DNA of 64,000 nt, taken from assembly GCA_024500155.1 (NCBI GenBank), contig CM044862.1, positions 22,417,501-22,481,500 on the forward strand, read 5' to 3'. The notes under the pieces were generated by a model that did no database searches, had not been told where the DNA came from, and was given only the letters and a program-made list of their open reading frames with translations. Position 1 is the stretch's first letter; each line of letters opens with the position of its first letter. Source of the DNA: Chenopodium formosanum. Its lineage: Eukaryota > Streptophyta > Magnoliopsida > Caryophyllales > Amaranthaceae. This document shows, one piece after another, positions 24,706 to 36,778 of the stretch. The translations under genes and the position numbers were made by a program.

Positions 24706-27008
24706 CCCGAGGCTTTTATTGCTTTCATTTTCTTTTCTTTTTAGATTAGATTTTCTCTCATGGAAATGTTTGTGTGCCTTTTGCTAGGTACATGACTTGA
24801 TATACACTAATGCATTGGTTTGGATCAAGAACCAAGGAAGTTTGAAGCCTATTTTTGCTAGCATAAGGAAATCGAGATTCAATTCAAGAGGAAATCGGCT
24901 TTGAAAGGTTAAATTGGTTCATTTGGGGTAATTACACCCACCAATATCCGGTAATATCTTTCCTAGATCTTTCTCTAATGGTTAGTGACTCGTTGGACTT
25001 GTGTTGGTTTGTTGGATTGATTTCTTTCTTTTCCCCTCCCATGGATTATTTGATTTATGTTTGAGTATATTGACTCATTCAAGCTTGGGGGAGGGTATCC
25101 TATCATGTTTGGTGGGATGTTGATTCGTTTATGCCATGCATTTGAGTATATGCATTTCCATGTCTTTTCTTATATTTTGAAAATTCCAATAAGATTTTGG
25201 TTTATTTTCAAGGTAATTTTGGCAAAATGTGTTTTGTTTGTTCTTATTTTGGACATTTTGTTTTGGGACTTGAATCCTTGAATGTTTTTCATCCTAAGTG
25301 GTGAATGTATGCACGGTTTGAGAGTGTCATTGGTTGACTCTAGGATACTATATGCTAAGGTAGCCGGTTTAAGAACTTTTAGGGGTCCATGAAGCCTTAG
25401 TTCACGGGAATGTGGTAAGATGGAGTTGCTCTCTATAGTGGATTTGAAACCCTTGGTTGGTATTTGTTTGGTTATAATCCCTTGTGAGCTTCATTTGTTC
25501 TAGCCTTAATCACCTTGTTGAGTGGCTATTTAGGATCCTTGACTATGCATGTCTTAATCCTTGTTTTGACCTCTAGCTCCCAAGATCGCGACCGGACCTC
25601 TCTAGGGGAGGAAAAGGGCACCTTTTCTCATTTTTCTTTATCTTCTTTTTATTTTGTTACAAATTTGATTTTCTATTTTGCATCAACCTACTTATTAACC
25701 AATTTGAGCCTAATGTTTCCCGCTCTTGTTTAAACCGCATTACAAACCCAATGGCCTATGTTTACCAACCCTTTTAGTTAGTGAAGCATAGGCATGTGAG
25801 GTTTGAGTTTTGAGAGTGTTGATCATGAGCAAGAAAACTTTGTGAATTGGTTTAAGTACGGTATTTGAAAGTTGAGCTTGAAAAGAATATGCAAGAAAAG
25901 TTTGAAAAGAAAGATGCAATTCAAGAAAATCAAATGAAGTTTCAAGAAAAAGTCGTCCATGGTTAGAAAAAGGCAAGGACTCATAAAAAAAAAATAAAAA
26001 AAAGAAAAAGAAACAAATAAACACAAATAATATATTTTAGTTCGGTTTCGTTTTCTTCCCTTGTTTAAGCATTGAGGACAATGCTTCGTTCAAGCTTGGG
26101 GGGGGGGGGGGGGGAGCGTTCCTTCATTTATTTTTTTTTTGTATATATTGTGTGTTAGTGTTGAGTAAGCTTGTGGGAGATGGCATTATTGGTATTTTTG
26201 TTTGATATTTTGTGAATTCTTGAGTTTGTTTTTGAGAGTAGGCCACTCTTTTGCTTCACTTAGGAAATATCACCAAAATTTTCAAATTCGTACCCCGCCT
26301 TAACCCTTAGCCTTACGTTACAACCCAAGAAAAGACCCTTAGACTTTAGTGGGGTTAGGTCAAAGAACGGTAGAGGGAGATAGACTTCAAACCTATGGAG
26401 AAGAGTATGCATAGTTGAGATGTCGGGATTACCTTCTCAAAGTTTTTCATTTCTTTATCTTTTTCCGGTTCCTTCGAGGAATCATGAGAAGCTAGCTTAA
26501 GGGTTGATTTGAAGCTAGTGGAGAGAACGCGGCCCGATTGGTTGGGGCTAGGGTGGATTGTGTCCTCATTAGTTCTCTACGCTTAGCATATGTTATGTTT
26601 CAATCAACCATTGACATCTTGGAACGTGCATACATTTGTCTATTTAGAAAGGTTTGCATCCATCGGTGTTTGTTCCAATCTCTTGTCCAAATATGAACTT
26701 GTGTTTTTCTTTCTCGTTTTATGTTTCTTTTTCTTTTCTTTTTATTGCCTTGCCTTGGTTTTTATTTAGAGTTGTGGGTTAAACTCTTAGGACACCCTCA
26801 CGAGAGCACACTCGTCCTCTAGGGCGATCTAGGGGTTTAAAGGGCTTGTCCTTAGTTGCTAAAAGTGACTGTGATTCCTACGAAAGTGAGTTAGTGTACA
26901 TTCTTGTCTCCTTTAGTGTTCTAGCTTTGCTTGAATAAATCATTCTCCTTCTTTCGTGTTTCATGTTAATTTGCTCGAGGATGAGCAAAAGGTTAGCTTG
27001 GGGGAGTT
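24706..27008 (+). other. Noncoding 3' internal region with three polypurine-like modules
   Basis: 2.3 kb without significant ORFs. Three similar modules occur: ATTCAAGCTTGGGGGAGG near 25076, ATTGAGGACAATGC plus TTCAAGCTTGG and a 17-G run near 26070-26114, and GAGGATGAGCAAAAGG with AGCTTGGGGGAGT at 26978-27007. Only the last abuts the right LTR and would be the functional polypurine tract. No pol-derived domain was recognised. Confidence 0.7.
26098..26114 (+). repeat. Poly-G tract
   Basis: A run of 17 guanines expanding a polypurine-tract-like motif (AAGCTTGGGG). Confidence 0.95.
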
Positions 27009-28592
27009 TGATAAGTGACTTTTATGCCACTTTTTAGGGTGTTTATTGAGTCGTTTTTCGGCTTATTTTTCCAATAATTTAACCCTTTTTGTCCTTTATT
27101 TCTTTATTTACTTATTCTCGTCTTTTATCTTGATTTCGAGTATTTAAGTGGTTTTTAATAGTTTTTAGCTTATTTACTTAATTTATTTAATTTATCTTAT
27201 TTTCTTTGTTTTTATTTTGATCTCCATGCTTTGGTTTTGTAGGAATTATGCGCCGAAAGAAAGAGGATATCAAGAAGCCAAGTTATCTGTTGTGCGCGGG
27301 GTGCTGTGGGGCTTATGCGCGGGTGCACATGTGAGGCTGTGCGGGCGCGCAGCCCTGTCAGAACTCGCACAACCAGACTGAAGAAACAGAGCAAAACAAG
27401 AGAGTTTGCGCGACCCTATGTGCGGGCGCACACACCTTTGCGCGGGCGCGCATGACTCATGTGCGGGCGCACTTATTTTCCCCGTACCCACAAAGTTGCG
27501 GCCGCACACTACGATGAGAGGGCGCACACACATTGTGTGCGGGCGCACAGGACTCATGTGCGGGCGCGCACGACTGGGTTTACGATTTATTTGCGCCTTG
27601 TTGTCCAAGTCTCTTTCTTTTGTGTGGAGCCACATATATATATACGGGACTCTTTGTAAAAAAAGGGGGATCTATTATGCTATTTTCTTAGTTAGTTTAG
27701 GAGAGCTTCTCTCTCTTAGGGTTAGATTAGGATTTTCTCTCTCTAGTTTAGGAGTAGTTTAGAGAGAGAAAGATTGGATTTTTCATGGAGTTTTTTGGAT
27801 TTTGAAGAAGCAAATGTGTGGATTTTTCCTCTCATAAATTCAATGAGTCTTCTTAACTTTCTCTCACCTTTATTGCTTTCATTTATTATTGTTTTTGCTT
27901 ATTTATTTGTTTATTTGAGTAGATTAATTAGTTTAGTGGTTGATTCTTGCTTTTATTATTATTTTACCTTGTTTTCCTTGTTTTTTTTCACCATGTTAGT
28001 TTAGGTTTGTTCTAGGGAAATGGATGAAGGTCATGTTAATAAATTGAATGATTGATTGTGATTAGTGTGGAATTGTTTCTTGATTATTGTGTATGGATGA
28101 TGCTTTTATGTAGTAGAATCTTTCTAGCTAATTGATTCTATGCTTTTAATTGTGCTTTCAATCGATTGTGCGAGAGTGAGTTGGTTGAGAGCCCTAAACT
28201 CTTCCATACCTTTGCTAGGCTAGTTGCACGAGAGTGAATTAGTTTAGTAGGATAATTAACATGCTTAATTGTGCGAGAGTGAGTTAAATGTGTTGATTGT
28301 TTCTAATCAAGGTCATTTTCATCTAATTGTATGATGTTATTGAATGTATTGATGTAATTGGATTCCACTTTCCTTAGTTTTAGTTATTTGCTCTTAGTAG
28401 TGTTTAGTTGAACCTCTCTTTACCTCACAAGCTTTCCTAGTAGTCTAATTAGCATAGATTGATACACTTAGTCCTTTTGGGTTCGACCCTTTACTTACCC
28501 CTATACTCGTATTAGGGTAGTTTAGGTATTATAAATTGTTAATTTGATTAGGGTTAGTAGACTAACGACACTACTACTTAAACCCCCGATCA
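27009..28592 (+). repeat. Athila-like right LTR
   Basis: Collinear with 21262-22844 with roughly twenty differences, hence a recent insertion. It ends CCCCCGATCA and is followed immediately by DNA matching 47837 onward (family C internal sequence). Confidence 0.93.
27288..27580. repeat. CpG-rich GTGCGGGCGCAC palindrome cluster (right LTR)
   Basis: Counterpart of 21540-21830. Most differences between the LTRs in this stretch are C-to-T or G-to-A changes at CpG or CNG positions, as expected from methylation. Confidence 0.88.
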
Positions 28593-30352
28593 AAGATGCA
28601 TTAGATACGACGATTATCTAACCAAGAGTGGCTTAGAGCCATTAGCAAAGCAATGCTTACCTTAGAAGATTGAGTGTTAAGACAAGCCAAAGCATGCTTA
28701 ACCACTCTCTGTTTCTTCGGATCTTGGAATCGCCTTATTTTCGCCAAATAGGGACAATTTTTATGCGTAAATAAGACGTTTAATAAGATTGAAGTTTGCA
28801 TGAATGCTATTAAATTTCAAACTTATTATGTTCTTGATAAATGGTTATACTTTGCACTTATATTTATAGTATTCTAAATCAAATAATATTGTTTCCATGA
28901 TTGGTAAAGGAAATCCTTGAGAATAGTTCTCAAAGACAGGAAAAGAATTTCTAAAATACAATTCTTATAAATGACTTTTATAACTAAGTCCGAAAGAACG
29001 GTTGGACATCATGTATTAAAAATACTAGGTAGTTTTGATAAAACATGAGGTATTGAGTTTCAAACTCAAGATTGTCAATGTTTGACAACCAATGTATCTT
29101 TTCGCATCATACATAATTGAGTAAGACTCATTGATGTAGTAATTCGAGTAAGAATTAATGGAAAAGATGGAACTTTGTTTTACGGCGCACTAGGTGCTTG
29201 ATTATGCCTAACAAAGTATAAGAGTCAAGGTACTTAAAGAAATAATTCTTAAAGTAAGATTATGAGATATTGTATGATAAGAAATATAGGAAAGAAGGAA
29301 CAAAGAAAAGGAATTAGATTCCATTTCAACTCATGAGTTCATGTCATTGTAGTTAACTTAGCAATTAGTTATCTTCACAAGTATCGGATACTGCTTGAGT
29401 GTTCCACTATGATAGTGACCTCAAACTATTGAAGTTAAGCTAAGTTATCGACTTACAAGCTTAAAATGAAGCAAGAAGAGCTACATCAGTTGTAAGGTCG
29501 TATGTTTTGTTTAAAGACCTTTTAAGCCAAAGGCTGGAACAAATAATGGTTATTATGTTCCATAATCAGCAATTGATCCGTTTACACACGGAAAGACTCA
29601 CATTCAAAGTAATGAGCAATAGTTGCGAGATTTATTTGAATGGCATGGTTATCAAAGCGTTGAGTCAAGAATGCTTGATTATAAACAAACATTTCCCAAA
29701 CATGATTAACTCATTAAGTTCAAGTCATGGGCTTGATTTGCGTTCCAAACATCTTTAGCAATGTCATATCGACAAGAACGTACTCAAGATTCTATTAGAT
29801 AAGCTATTGATAGTTGCTCGATTTGGAATCATTCTAAGACAAGCAAGTCTTAGTTGTTCAAACCGACAAAGCAGAGAGCTATTGTTCTTGGTATAGACAA
29901 TTGACTCCGAAGGCTAAAGAGGAATCAATTACTTCAACGTTTCACAAAGAATTTGAAAGGATATGGCTATATTAATCAAATGTGAACAAACTTGACCTGA
30001 GTATCTCAAGAGTCCAGTGAAGTACAGAATCGACTTGGCAAGATATCAAAACTTCTAGATTAGATCAAGCAATGTTTGCTTGAGCCAAGCGTGACCATCT
30101 CAAAGTTATGAATGGAAATTTTCAAAAAGAACTCCACGAAGAACATACTGTGTCCTCACGGAGACCTCAATGTCATTGGAAAATGACTCAAACGATGATG
30201 GTTCACAACCCTTCCTATAAAGTTCTTAAAGATTTGCACAAATGACTAATGTTACACTAAACAATATGTCGAAGCTAAGAAAGGACGCCATATTCAGTTA
30301 TGGATAGAAATAACTTCTAAAAGTCTTTTCAAGTATATGTCTAAGGCTCTTA

Positions 30353-30470
30353 GTCTCAGTGGGAGTTCACTAGCTCAGTGAGAGCTAAGTGGCTCAGTGG
30401 GAGCTAGGTGGCTCAGTGGGAGCTGAATGGCTTAATAAAGAGTAAAGATAGCTCAAGTGGGAGCTAACTG
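30353..30470 (+). repeat. 19-bp tandem repeats of a polypurine-like motif
   Basis: Four to five copies of CAGTGGGAGCTAAGTGGCT with slight changes. The GTGGGAG core equals the element's polypurine tract. The region is absent from copy B because of its internal deletion. Confidence 0.85.
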
Positions 30471-30559
30471 TTTGTTTCACAACGAAATTTTACCCAAAGA
30501 CAATATACATGTCTCTTTGTAAGCATTCAAGTGAGACTACGGGCATTACCTCCACATCC

Positions 30560-33125
30560 TAATTGAGAACATAATGTTTGTTGCTCTAAGTGGTGTCTTT
30601 TTGGAAAGTAACACGTTTCCAAAACAACAAGTGGGAGGAAAATGAACTCGATGACCATCGAGCTTAGCAACGAACTAGAACTGAGAATCTCGGAAGAACT
30701 TAAAGGACTTCATGAGAATACTTGATCAAGAATACTCAAAAGGACTTTACAAGTGCCTTAAAAGAGAATTAATTACTCACAAAACATTAAAAATGTTGGA
30801 GTAAGATCAACATAATAAAAGGGCTTTGAAAGCGCCTTAAAACTTAGTGTTTGATGCAATTACCCCGTATAGGTATAGAATTCACCAAAGGGTTGGATTG
30901 AATCCTATAAATTTTCTATTAAGTTGGAAATAAACCTAAGCCTTACAAGCAAAGGAATAATATCTTGTAAGATAGCTACGACAAATCCAAATTCTGAATG
31001 ATGGTTAGAGGCCATGAAAATCCAAAATAGACTCCATGTTTGAAAATCATGTTCGAAACTTGATTAATTTGCATGAAGGATGAAAGATCCATCAATTGCA
31101 AATAAGTTTTAGAAAACTAACAAATGTGGAAATGCATATGCATATATAGCTAGATTGGTTGAAAAGGATATAATTAATTTCAAGGAGTTGATTTTAACAA
31201 AAACCTATTCACCAATCGGAATGCTTAAGTCTTTTCGTGATTAATCTAGCAAAATTGCACATATGAATTATGGAAAAATAGATACCGAAACCGCCTTCCC
31301 AAAATAGGATCTTGGAGGTGACTATGGAACAGTCGAAGAGTTTTGAAAATCTAAATAATGCTAGATTTGAAAGCAAGCACATGGAATCCATCATGGGATT
31401 AAAGGAAGCATTGCATGAAGGAATTGGAACGTGTTTTCTCATAAAGTTAATAAGAGGATTGACTTATGGAGAAATATAGAAATTCTGATGAACAAGAAGT
31501 TTAGTGGGAGTAAAAGTAAAGGTCCAACGAGAAGTTTACGAACTCTATTGTGAAACAACTATCAAATGCTAAATGCTTAGATTTGAAAGTATTTTAGACA
31601 ATGGACCAAGCTAAAGACGATACTTAGTACATGTTGGGAATTAAGTTCTATGGTATAGACTTAATTAAATGTTTAAATGAGTAAAGGAATTTACCATGTT
31701 AAACATGAAGGATTTTGAAAGGCTTTCGACCCATATTTGTATGAAGCTAAGTAAATGTTTGAACTAAGTATAAGCTAGGCTAAATACTAAGTCAACCAAG
31801 AAAGATTCTAGTAAGAGACTTTCAACCATATCACATAGCGAACATTTTAGCAAGACTCAGTGTAACTGAATGAGCTAAATGTCACATGGATGGAATAGAA
31901 TTGAGAATCATTCTAGAATTAAATCCATCATGTAAAGCTATGATATGGAATCGTCATACGACTTACTTGCTTAGAGCATGTGAAGTACGTATATAATACA
32001 AGTCAACATTAATTTAAGTATTAGATCATTAGATTATAGTCAAGAACATCCATAGCATTTAAATAAGTAGTTGGATGAGCTCTTGACGCATGGAAACAAA
32101 TACAACTTGAGTTTTGATGATGCAAGCACAAACCTTAACAAGGATTAGATCCTTAGCAAGGAAGCCATTTATAAGCACGAGGCAAGAAGTGTCGTGGCTT
32201 GAGAATGGTAACATGGATATGCATCCATGTATAATGTGCGGAAATTTAAGATAAATTTCCATGATCGTAAGTGATTTGAGTATTCCAAATCATTGTGAGT
32301 TGTTTGGAGTGAAATCCATGCAAGGCATCATCGGAGAGTCTACTAAAACATATGTTGAGAATATTGTTGCCTTAAAGGCAATAATAAGATAGATGTTAAA
32401 TGGAAAAGTTCGTTGATGAACCTTGATGATTGTAGGTTGTCAAGTAGAAGGTCTCAAATCATGAAAATGAGTGGGAGCCATTGCTTGGACAATAAATCCT
32501 GAATCACATGTAATCCATTAACACTCTCAAAATTTTATCATCTTATTATGGAAATGGTGGATAATGAAGATGATAAGGTTTGCAAAGTAATTATAACTAA
32601 ACCTATGCAATAAGTGAACGACAACATTCATAATTGCATGAAAGAAATCAAGCATATCAAATATGAGTGTGATTTCTATGAATGTTTTATGAAGAGTACT
32701 ACTCTTAAAACATAACATTTGGGAAAAACCATTTATCATAAGATGAAACATTGTGAAGTTTCATAGTGGAATAAAATATTTCTAAATATTCCACAAAACT
32801 ATTTAATTGTGGTTTAGAATTAAATAATGAGTCCATTCGATTTTAATAAATATTCAAAATAGGGTATCAAGTCAATGGCTTGGATAAAGAAACACCTATT
32901 AAGTGAACATTGAATATTTTAATCGAAAATTATCCCTAATCAAGGTCATATTTTTTGTGGACGATTAATGACCATTAGAGATTAGTGTGTAGTATGATTT
33001 ATAGCACCGTTTCTTGTGCTATGAGAATATAAATCATTTTCACAGGTATTGGTTTAGAACCATACTGGATCGACCTATGAGAATACTTTAAGAGATTTAA
33101 AATCGTCATAAGTATTTTTCTCATT
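30560..33125 (+). pseudogene. Degenerate copia pol (RT to RNase H), copy A
   Basis: No long frame survives, but the sequence is ~95% alike by eye to 48140-50720, where relics of copia RT and RNase H can be read. The same frame-destroying changes occur in both copies. See the entry at 48140 for motif relics. Confidence 0.55.
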
Positions 33126-34381
33126 ATTACTGTTGTAAGGTTTTGATGATTGTGAACAAATGACGATTATCTAACTAATATGTGTATTGAGATGTGCATG
33201 AACAAGTCATGAAGCATTAAGATGATTGAGAACAGGTTAGATCATCATTGAATATGGTTCCCTACATACAATGTATGGATCGTGCTTGAGTTCCTCAAGG
33301 GGAACATAAAGAGAAGAAGTCTAAAAGTACAAACGTATTGTTAGACTTTACATGCAGTTCCTAAGAAGAATAAGAAGATGTTCTTTGCAAGGAATGAGCA
33401 GCAGTTCCTCAGGGGGAACAAGTAAAGAGAAGTTCCTTCGCGGGAGTAGAAGCTTCAGAGTAGAAGTTTCATCAGAGAAGAGAAGTTCCTTTGCAGGAAC
33501 AGAAGCATCGGAGTAGAAGCTTCATCAGAGAAACATGAAGACAGAAAAATAGTATATTTTTCTAGGAATCATGTGAGTATGTTGGACAAGAGAAATTGTT
33601 TGGAACAAGCCTAAGGAACTACATTGGAGCTTCAGTCGGTAAGGAACTTAGTGTTGATGACCAGTAAGTTCCTTACTAGACAGTCTAGAATTCATTTATA
33701 GAAGGAACACGAGTTTGCACAGCACTAGTAGTCAGTTTTCCACGTTAAATAGTCATTGCATTATGTTTGCCTACTTTATAGGAAGTTAGTTTTGACTTGG
33801 TATTAATATTTATTATTAGATTTTATTTTATAAGAGATAAGTTTTTGAAAATAAAATCTGATTTTCTCTTAGTAAAAAAGATAACTTATTTTCCTAGTTT
33901 CTAGGGATTTAGTTTTCAAATAAACTAATTTATAAAATGATTTTATAAAACAAAGTTTTATAATCAAAATCTGATTTTATTGTAGTCAAAGTTGTGGGAA
34001 AAAAGATTTTCAAAGTGGTTACCTTAAAAGTAGAAGTTCAGTTGAGATTTTGTTTGTTAAGGAACAAAATGAATCTGGTCTATATGTGAAGTTAAATTAA
34101 TGAACGAGTGTGTTATTTTAACTTATCTTCTTAAAGAAGTCAGTTTTAAACTCCTATTTTTTAGCACAAGGACTTGGTCCCGAAGGAACTTGTGGCTGGT
34201 ATTTGCAAAACGTGCTGATTGCTTTCCTAACAAAAAGGAAGTTATTGAGCAAGTCGTGGAGAACCTAATTGACCCATTATTGTTGCTTATAATCATAATT
34301 AGTTTTCTATTCATGGGCCTAAAGATTCGGACCACTTCTGATCGTAAGGAACATGGGCAATTAGTGGGTTTTCTAATCTTC

Positions 34382-34389
34382 TATAAATA
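34382..34389 (+). promoter_or_regulatory. TATA box of solo LTR
   Basis: TATAAATA followed by GAACG, about 750 bases before the LTR end. Confidence 0.55.
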
Positions 34390-34601
34390 GAACGTTTTTA
34401 AATCTTTCAAAACTGTCTGACTTTAGAGAGTCATTCCATATAGTGTCTCACTTAAGTGGAATAGTTTTTCATGAGAAATATATTATGTCTTCCACGTTGA
34501 TGAGTCAGTTCCTTTAGGTTCCAAGTTCCTTACATGTCTCAAAGTGTCCAACATATTAGTTTCGTACATCTATCTTTCATATGTATTTGAGAAATGTTTA
34601 A

Positions 34602-34712
34602 GGGTTTGAGTGAACTCTTGCATTAGGGAATTTGTAAGGGTTTGAGTGAACTCTTGTATTAGGGAATTTGTAAGGGTTTGAGTGAACTCTTGTATTGGGG
34701 AGTTGGGAAGTT
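34602..34712. repeat. 36-bp minisatellite in solo LTR
   Basis: Three consecutive copies of a 36-bp unit starting GGGTTTGAGTGAACTCTTG, at 34602, 34638 and 34674. Confidence 0.9.
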
Positions 34713-35548
34713 TGAGTGAACTTCTATTTGTGAGAAAGAAAAGAGAAACAGAAGTGAGAAGAGAAAGAGAAAGAGAAGTGAGAAGAGAAAGAGAAGTGAG
34801 AAGAGAGAAAGAGTAACAATTTGGGTGACTTGTTCCTCGAGGCTTTGAGTTCATTGAGGAACTTGAAGTTAGAGTCTTTAGTTTGTAATGGGTCATTGCC
34901 CTATTCTAGTGAAGATTCTTTTTTCCTAAAATCCCTTGTGGTCGTGGTTTTCCTCCTTGATTAGGGCCAAGGAGTTTTCCACGTAAAAATCTCTCTTGCA
35001 CTTTTAGTTCCTTTAGCGATCTTTCAGTTCCTTTAGCTTACTTAGTTTTATTTCTGCAAAAAGTTTGGCTAAACTTTCATACTACAATTCAACCCCCCCC
35101 TTCTTGTAGTATTCATTGAAACAACAATTACTATCGGAACTCTTTTTGTTGACCATGAGTAGTGGGAGGTCTCTTGCTTGAGTACTAGTCTGCTTTGGTA
35201 TCCGCCAAACGTCTGCCGTAACTGGGGATTATAAAGACAGATATCAGGCGGTTAGGTCCTCTTAGTAAGAGAAGCTACATTACAAGACTAGAAATGTCCC
35301 CCTACTAACAATAGGGAACATGTCTTGTTGTTTACAAGGCCTCTCGAAGAGCGAGACTGTGAAAATTCATGGCCGTTCTCAGATGGATTTTAGAAATCAT
35401 CTGCTTATTGACAGTCAAACTCGAATTTCGAGAAACACTTCTGGACGTAACAGAGATGACGAGTAATCTTATTCTGTAGTTCATGAAGAGACATAGGAAA
35501 GGGGCTATACACTAAATGCACACTTGTCCGGAAGGACAAGTGGGAGAT

Positions 35549-36778
35549 TGAAAGGAATGGTGTCCTTCGAACAAGTGTATTATTCTGATAGCGGGTTTAG
35601 AATTATTAGAAAGCTAATACATTCAGTAAGGTCAAGTGATCGGAATGCCAGGGAAGAGGCCGCTTCCGATCAGTAATATTAATATAATTAATATTACAGC
35701 TTAATCTTGACTGAACCCTTCGGGTCACTCCCAAGCAAAATATACGAAGCGACTCGACGAATTAATTCGGAAGAAATTAATTTGTCGCCCGAGTATTAAA
35801 TATTTAGACGTCGGAAATTCGAGCTTGGAGCGTCAAAACCGAGCGTCAAAGAATCTTAAATGTCGAGCCAAAATTTAGGATTTGGCGAGACGGGAAAATG
35901 CTTCAAGTAACAAGGAAAGCGTGCCCTATAGGAGCATGCCACGTGGCAGAACACATGGCAAAACGCCATGTGGCAACAGACGTGGCAGCGTGCATGGCAG
36001 CCACCACGTTGGCAGCCACCTAGTGCCAGTCACCAAGTGGCAACGTGCCATGTGGAAGTGTGCCACGTAGGCAGCATGCCACGTGGCAGCGCGCCATGGT
36101 GGCGGTGCGCCATGGTGGCGTCACAAGTAGCAAGGGGTCGTGGACCCGGGGTGAAGGGTCATGGTCACGGGCCAAAATAAAATGGCCCAACCGAACCCAA
36201 CTTGGGGCTCAAGGTTGGGTGACACATGGTTAGTTCACATTTCATGTGAAATGCCTTGGGGACCAAGTGAAAAAGTGGTCCACTCCTAACCATGTGACAC
36301 TTGTTACTTGTTCCTTGGTTTATTTAACTAAGGGTTGAATTCACCAATCTTTCCATGTGGGATCTTTTTGTGAAAAGTCCCACATTGAAAGATGAGTGGA
36401 ATTCACAAAGCATACTTTCTTATAAATAGTTATGGCATGGCTTGAGAATTCTTTGCTTGAGTGGGAGTTAGAAAGAACATTCCATATTTTAGGAAAAACT
36501 CTTAAACTCCATTAACACTTGGGTTTTGGTCGGACCTTGCTAACTCCAAGGTAGCGGACCTAAAAAGTCGTGTTCGTCCTTTGTGGGTGGATACCGTTGC
36601 AGTGCTCAAGGCTTTCAAGTAAGAGCCCGTTTTGAGAGGGCGAAGCTCGCTTCAAGGGTATGATTCGTTCTTCCTTTTCTTGTGTTTATTTATTTATGCT
36701 TTATAGTTTTATTAATTACGAGTGGTTCCTTGGGTTGGGGTTGTTTCCGCGGTGAGTCGGACTCACCAAACCCCAACA
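35549..36778 (+). repeat. Family C 3' LTR, copy A
   Basis: Starts TGAAAGGAATGGTGTCC and ends GACTCACCAAACCCCAACA; 1230 bp. It contains TATAAATAG at 36421. A 35930-36130 segment is dense in CCACGTGGCA/TGCCACGTGG palindromes (the CACGTG core), which replaces the GC-rich segment seen at 44760-44960 in copy B. The following bases CCTGT (36779-36783) fall inside a gypsy LTR, so this copy inserted into that LTR. Confidence 0.9.
35935..36115. repeat. CCACGTGGCA-like tandem motif block
   Basis: More than ten irregular copies of GCCACGTGGCA, GCCATGTGGCA or TGGCAGC in 180 bases within the U3 part of the LTR. Several contain the G-box core CACGTG. Confidence 0.8.

Larger units (their letters stand above)
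21067..28592 (+). mobile_element. Athila-like LTR retrotransposon (non-autonomous), with partial second unit
   Basis: Two LTRs (21262-22844 and 27009-28592) differ by only about twenty substitutions. They start TGATAAGTGACTTTTATGCC and end CCCCCGATCA. The primer-binding site TGGCGCCGTTGCCGGGGA follows the left LTR, as in Athila-type gypsy elements. The internal part (22845-27008) has one long ORF and no protease, RT, RNase H or integrase. The 195 bases before the left LTR repeat the last 192 internal bases before the right LTR, so the left LTR is itself preceded by the end of another internal region: the remains of an LTR-internal-LTR-internal-LTR tandem cut at 21067. The right end joins a family C copia element at 28593. 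Confidence 0.88.
33131..35126 (+). mobile_element. Solo LTR of a copia-type element
   Basis: 1996 bp, beginning TGTTGTAAGG and ending GAAACAACA (TGTTGT/ACAACA inverted ends), flanked by the 5-bp duplication ATTAC (33126-33130 and 35127-35131). The empty site is visible in copy B at about 50706-50711. The 3' part has a TATA box (TATAAATA at 34382) and ends with the AATTCAACCCCCCCC segment common at copia LTR ends. No internal coding part remains. Confidence 0.88.
28593..36778 (+). mobile_element. Family C Ty1/copia-like element, copy A, 5'-truncated
   Basis: 28593-28880 matches 47837-48125, 30565-33125 matches 48140-50720, and 35132-36778 matches 50720-52169 of the complete copy B. Copy A lacks its 5' LTR and the first 3.4 kb; it begins where the Athila-like LTR ends. 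It retains 1.7 kb (28881-30564) that copy B has deleted and carries a nested solo LTR (33131-35126). The polypurine tract AAGTGGGAGAT precedes its 3' LTR at 35549. Confidence 0.88.

Noticed and set aside
27406..27762. Cys/Arg/His-rich open frames on both strands of the Athila-like LTRs (also 21658-22014, 21522-21887, 27270-27635)
   Set aside because: They are reading-frame by-products of the GTGCGGGCGCAC palindromes, present on both strands and located in LTRs.
34570..34896. Thr/Leu/Ser-repeat open frame on minus
   Set aside because: Translation of the 36-bp minisatellite and GA-rich DNA in the solo LTR.
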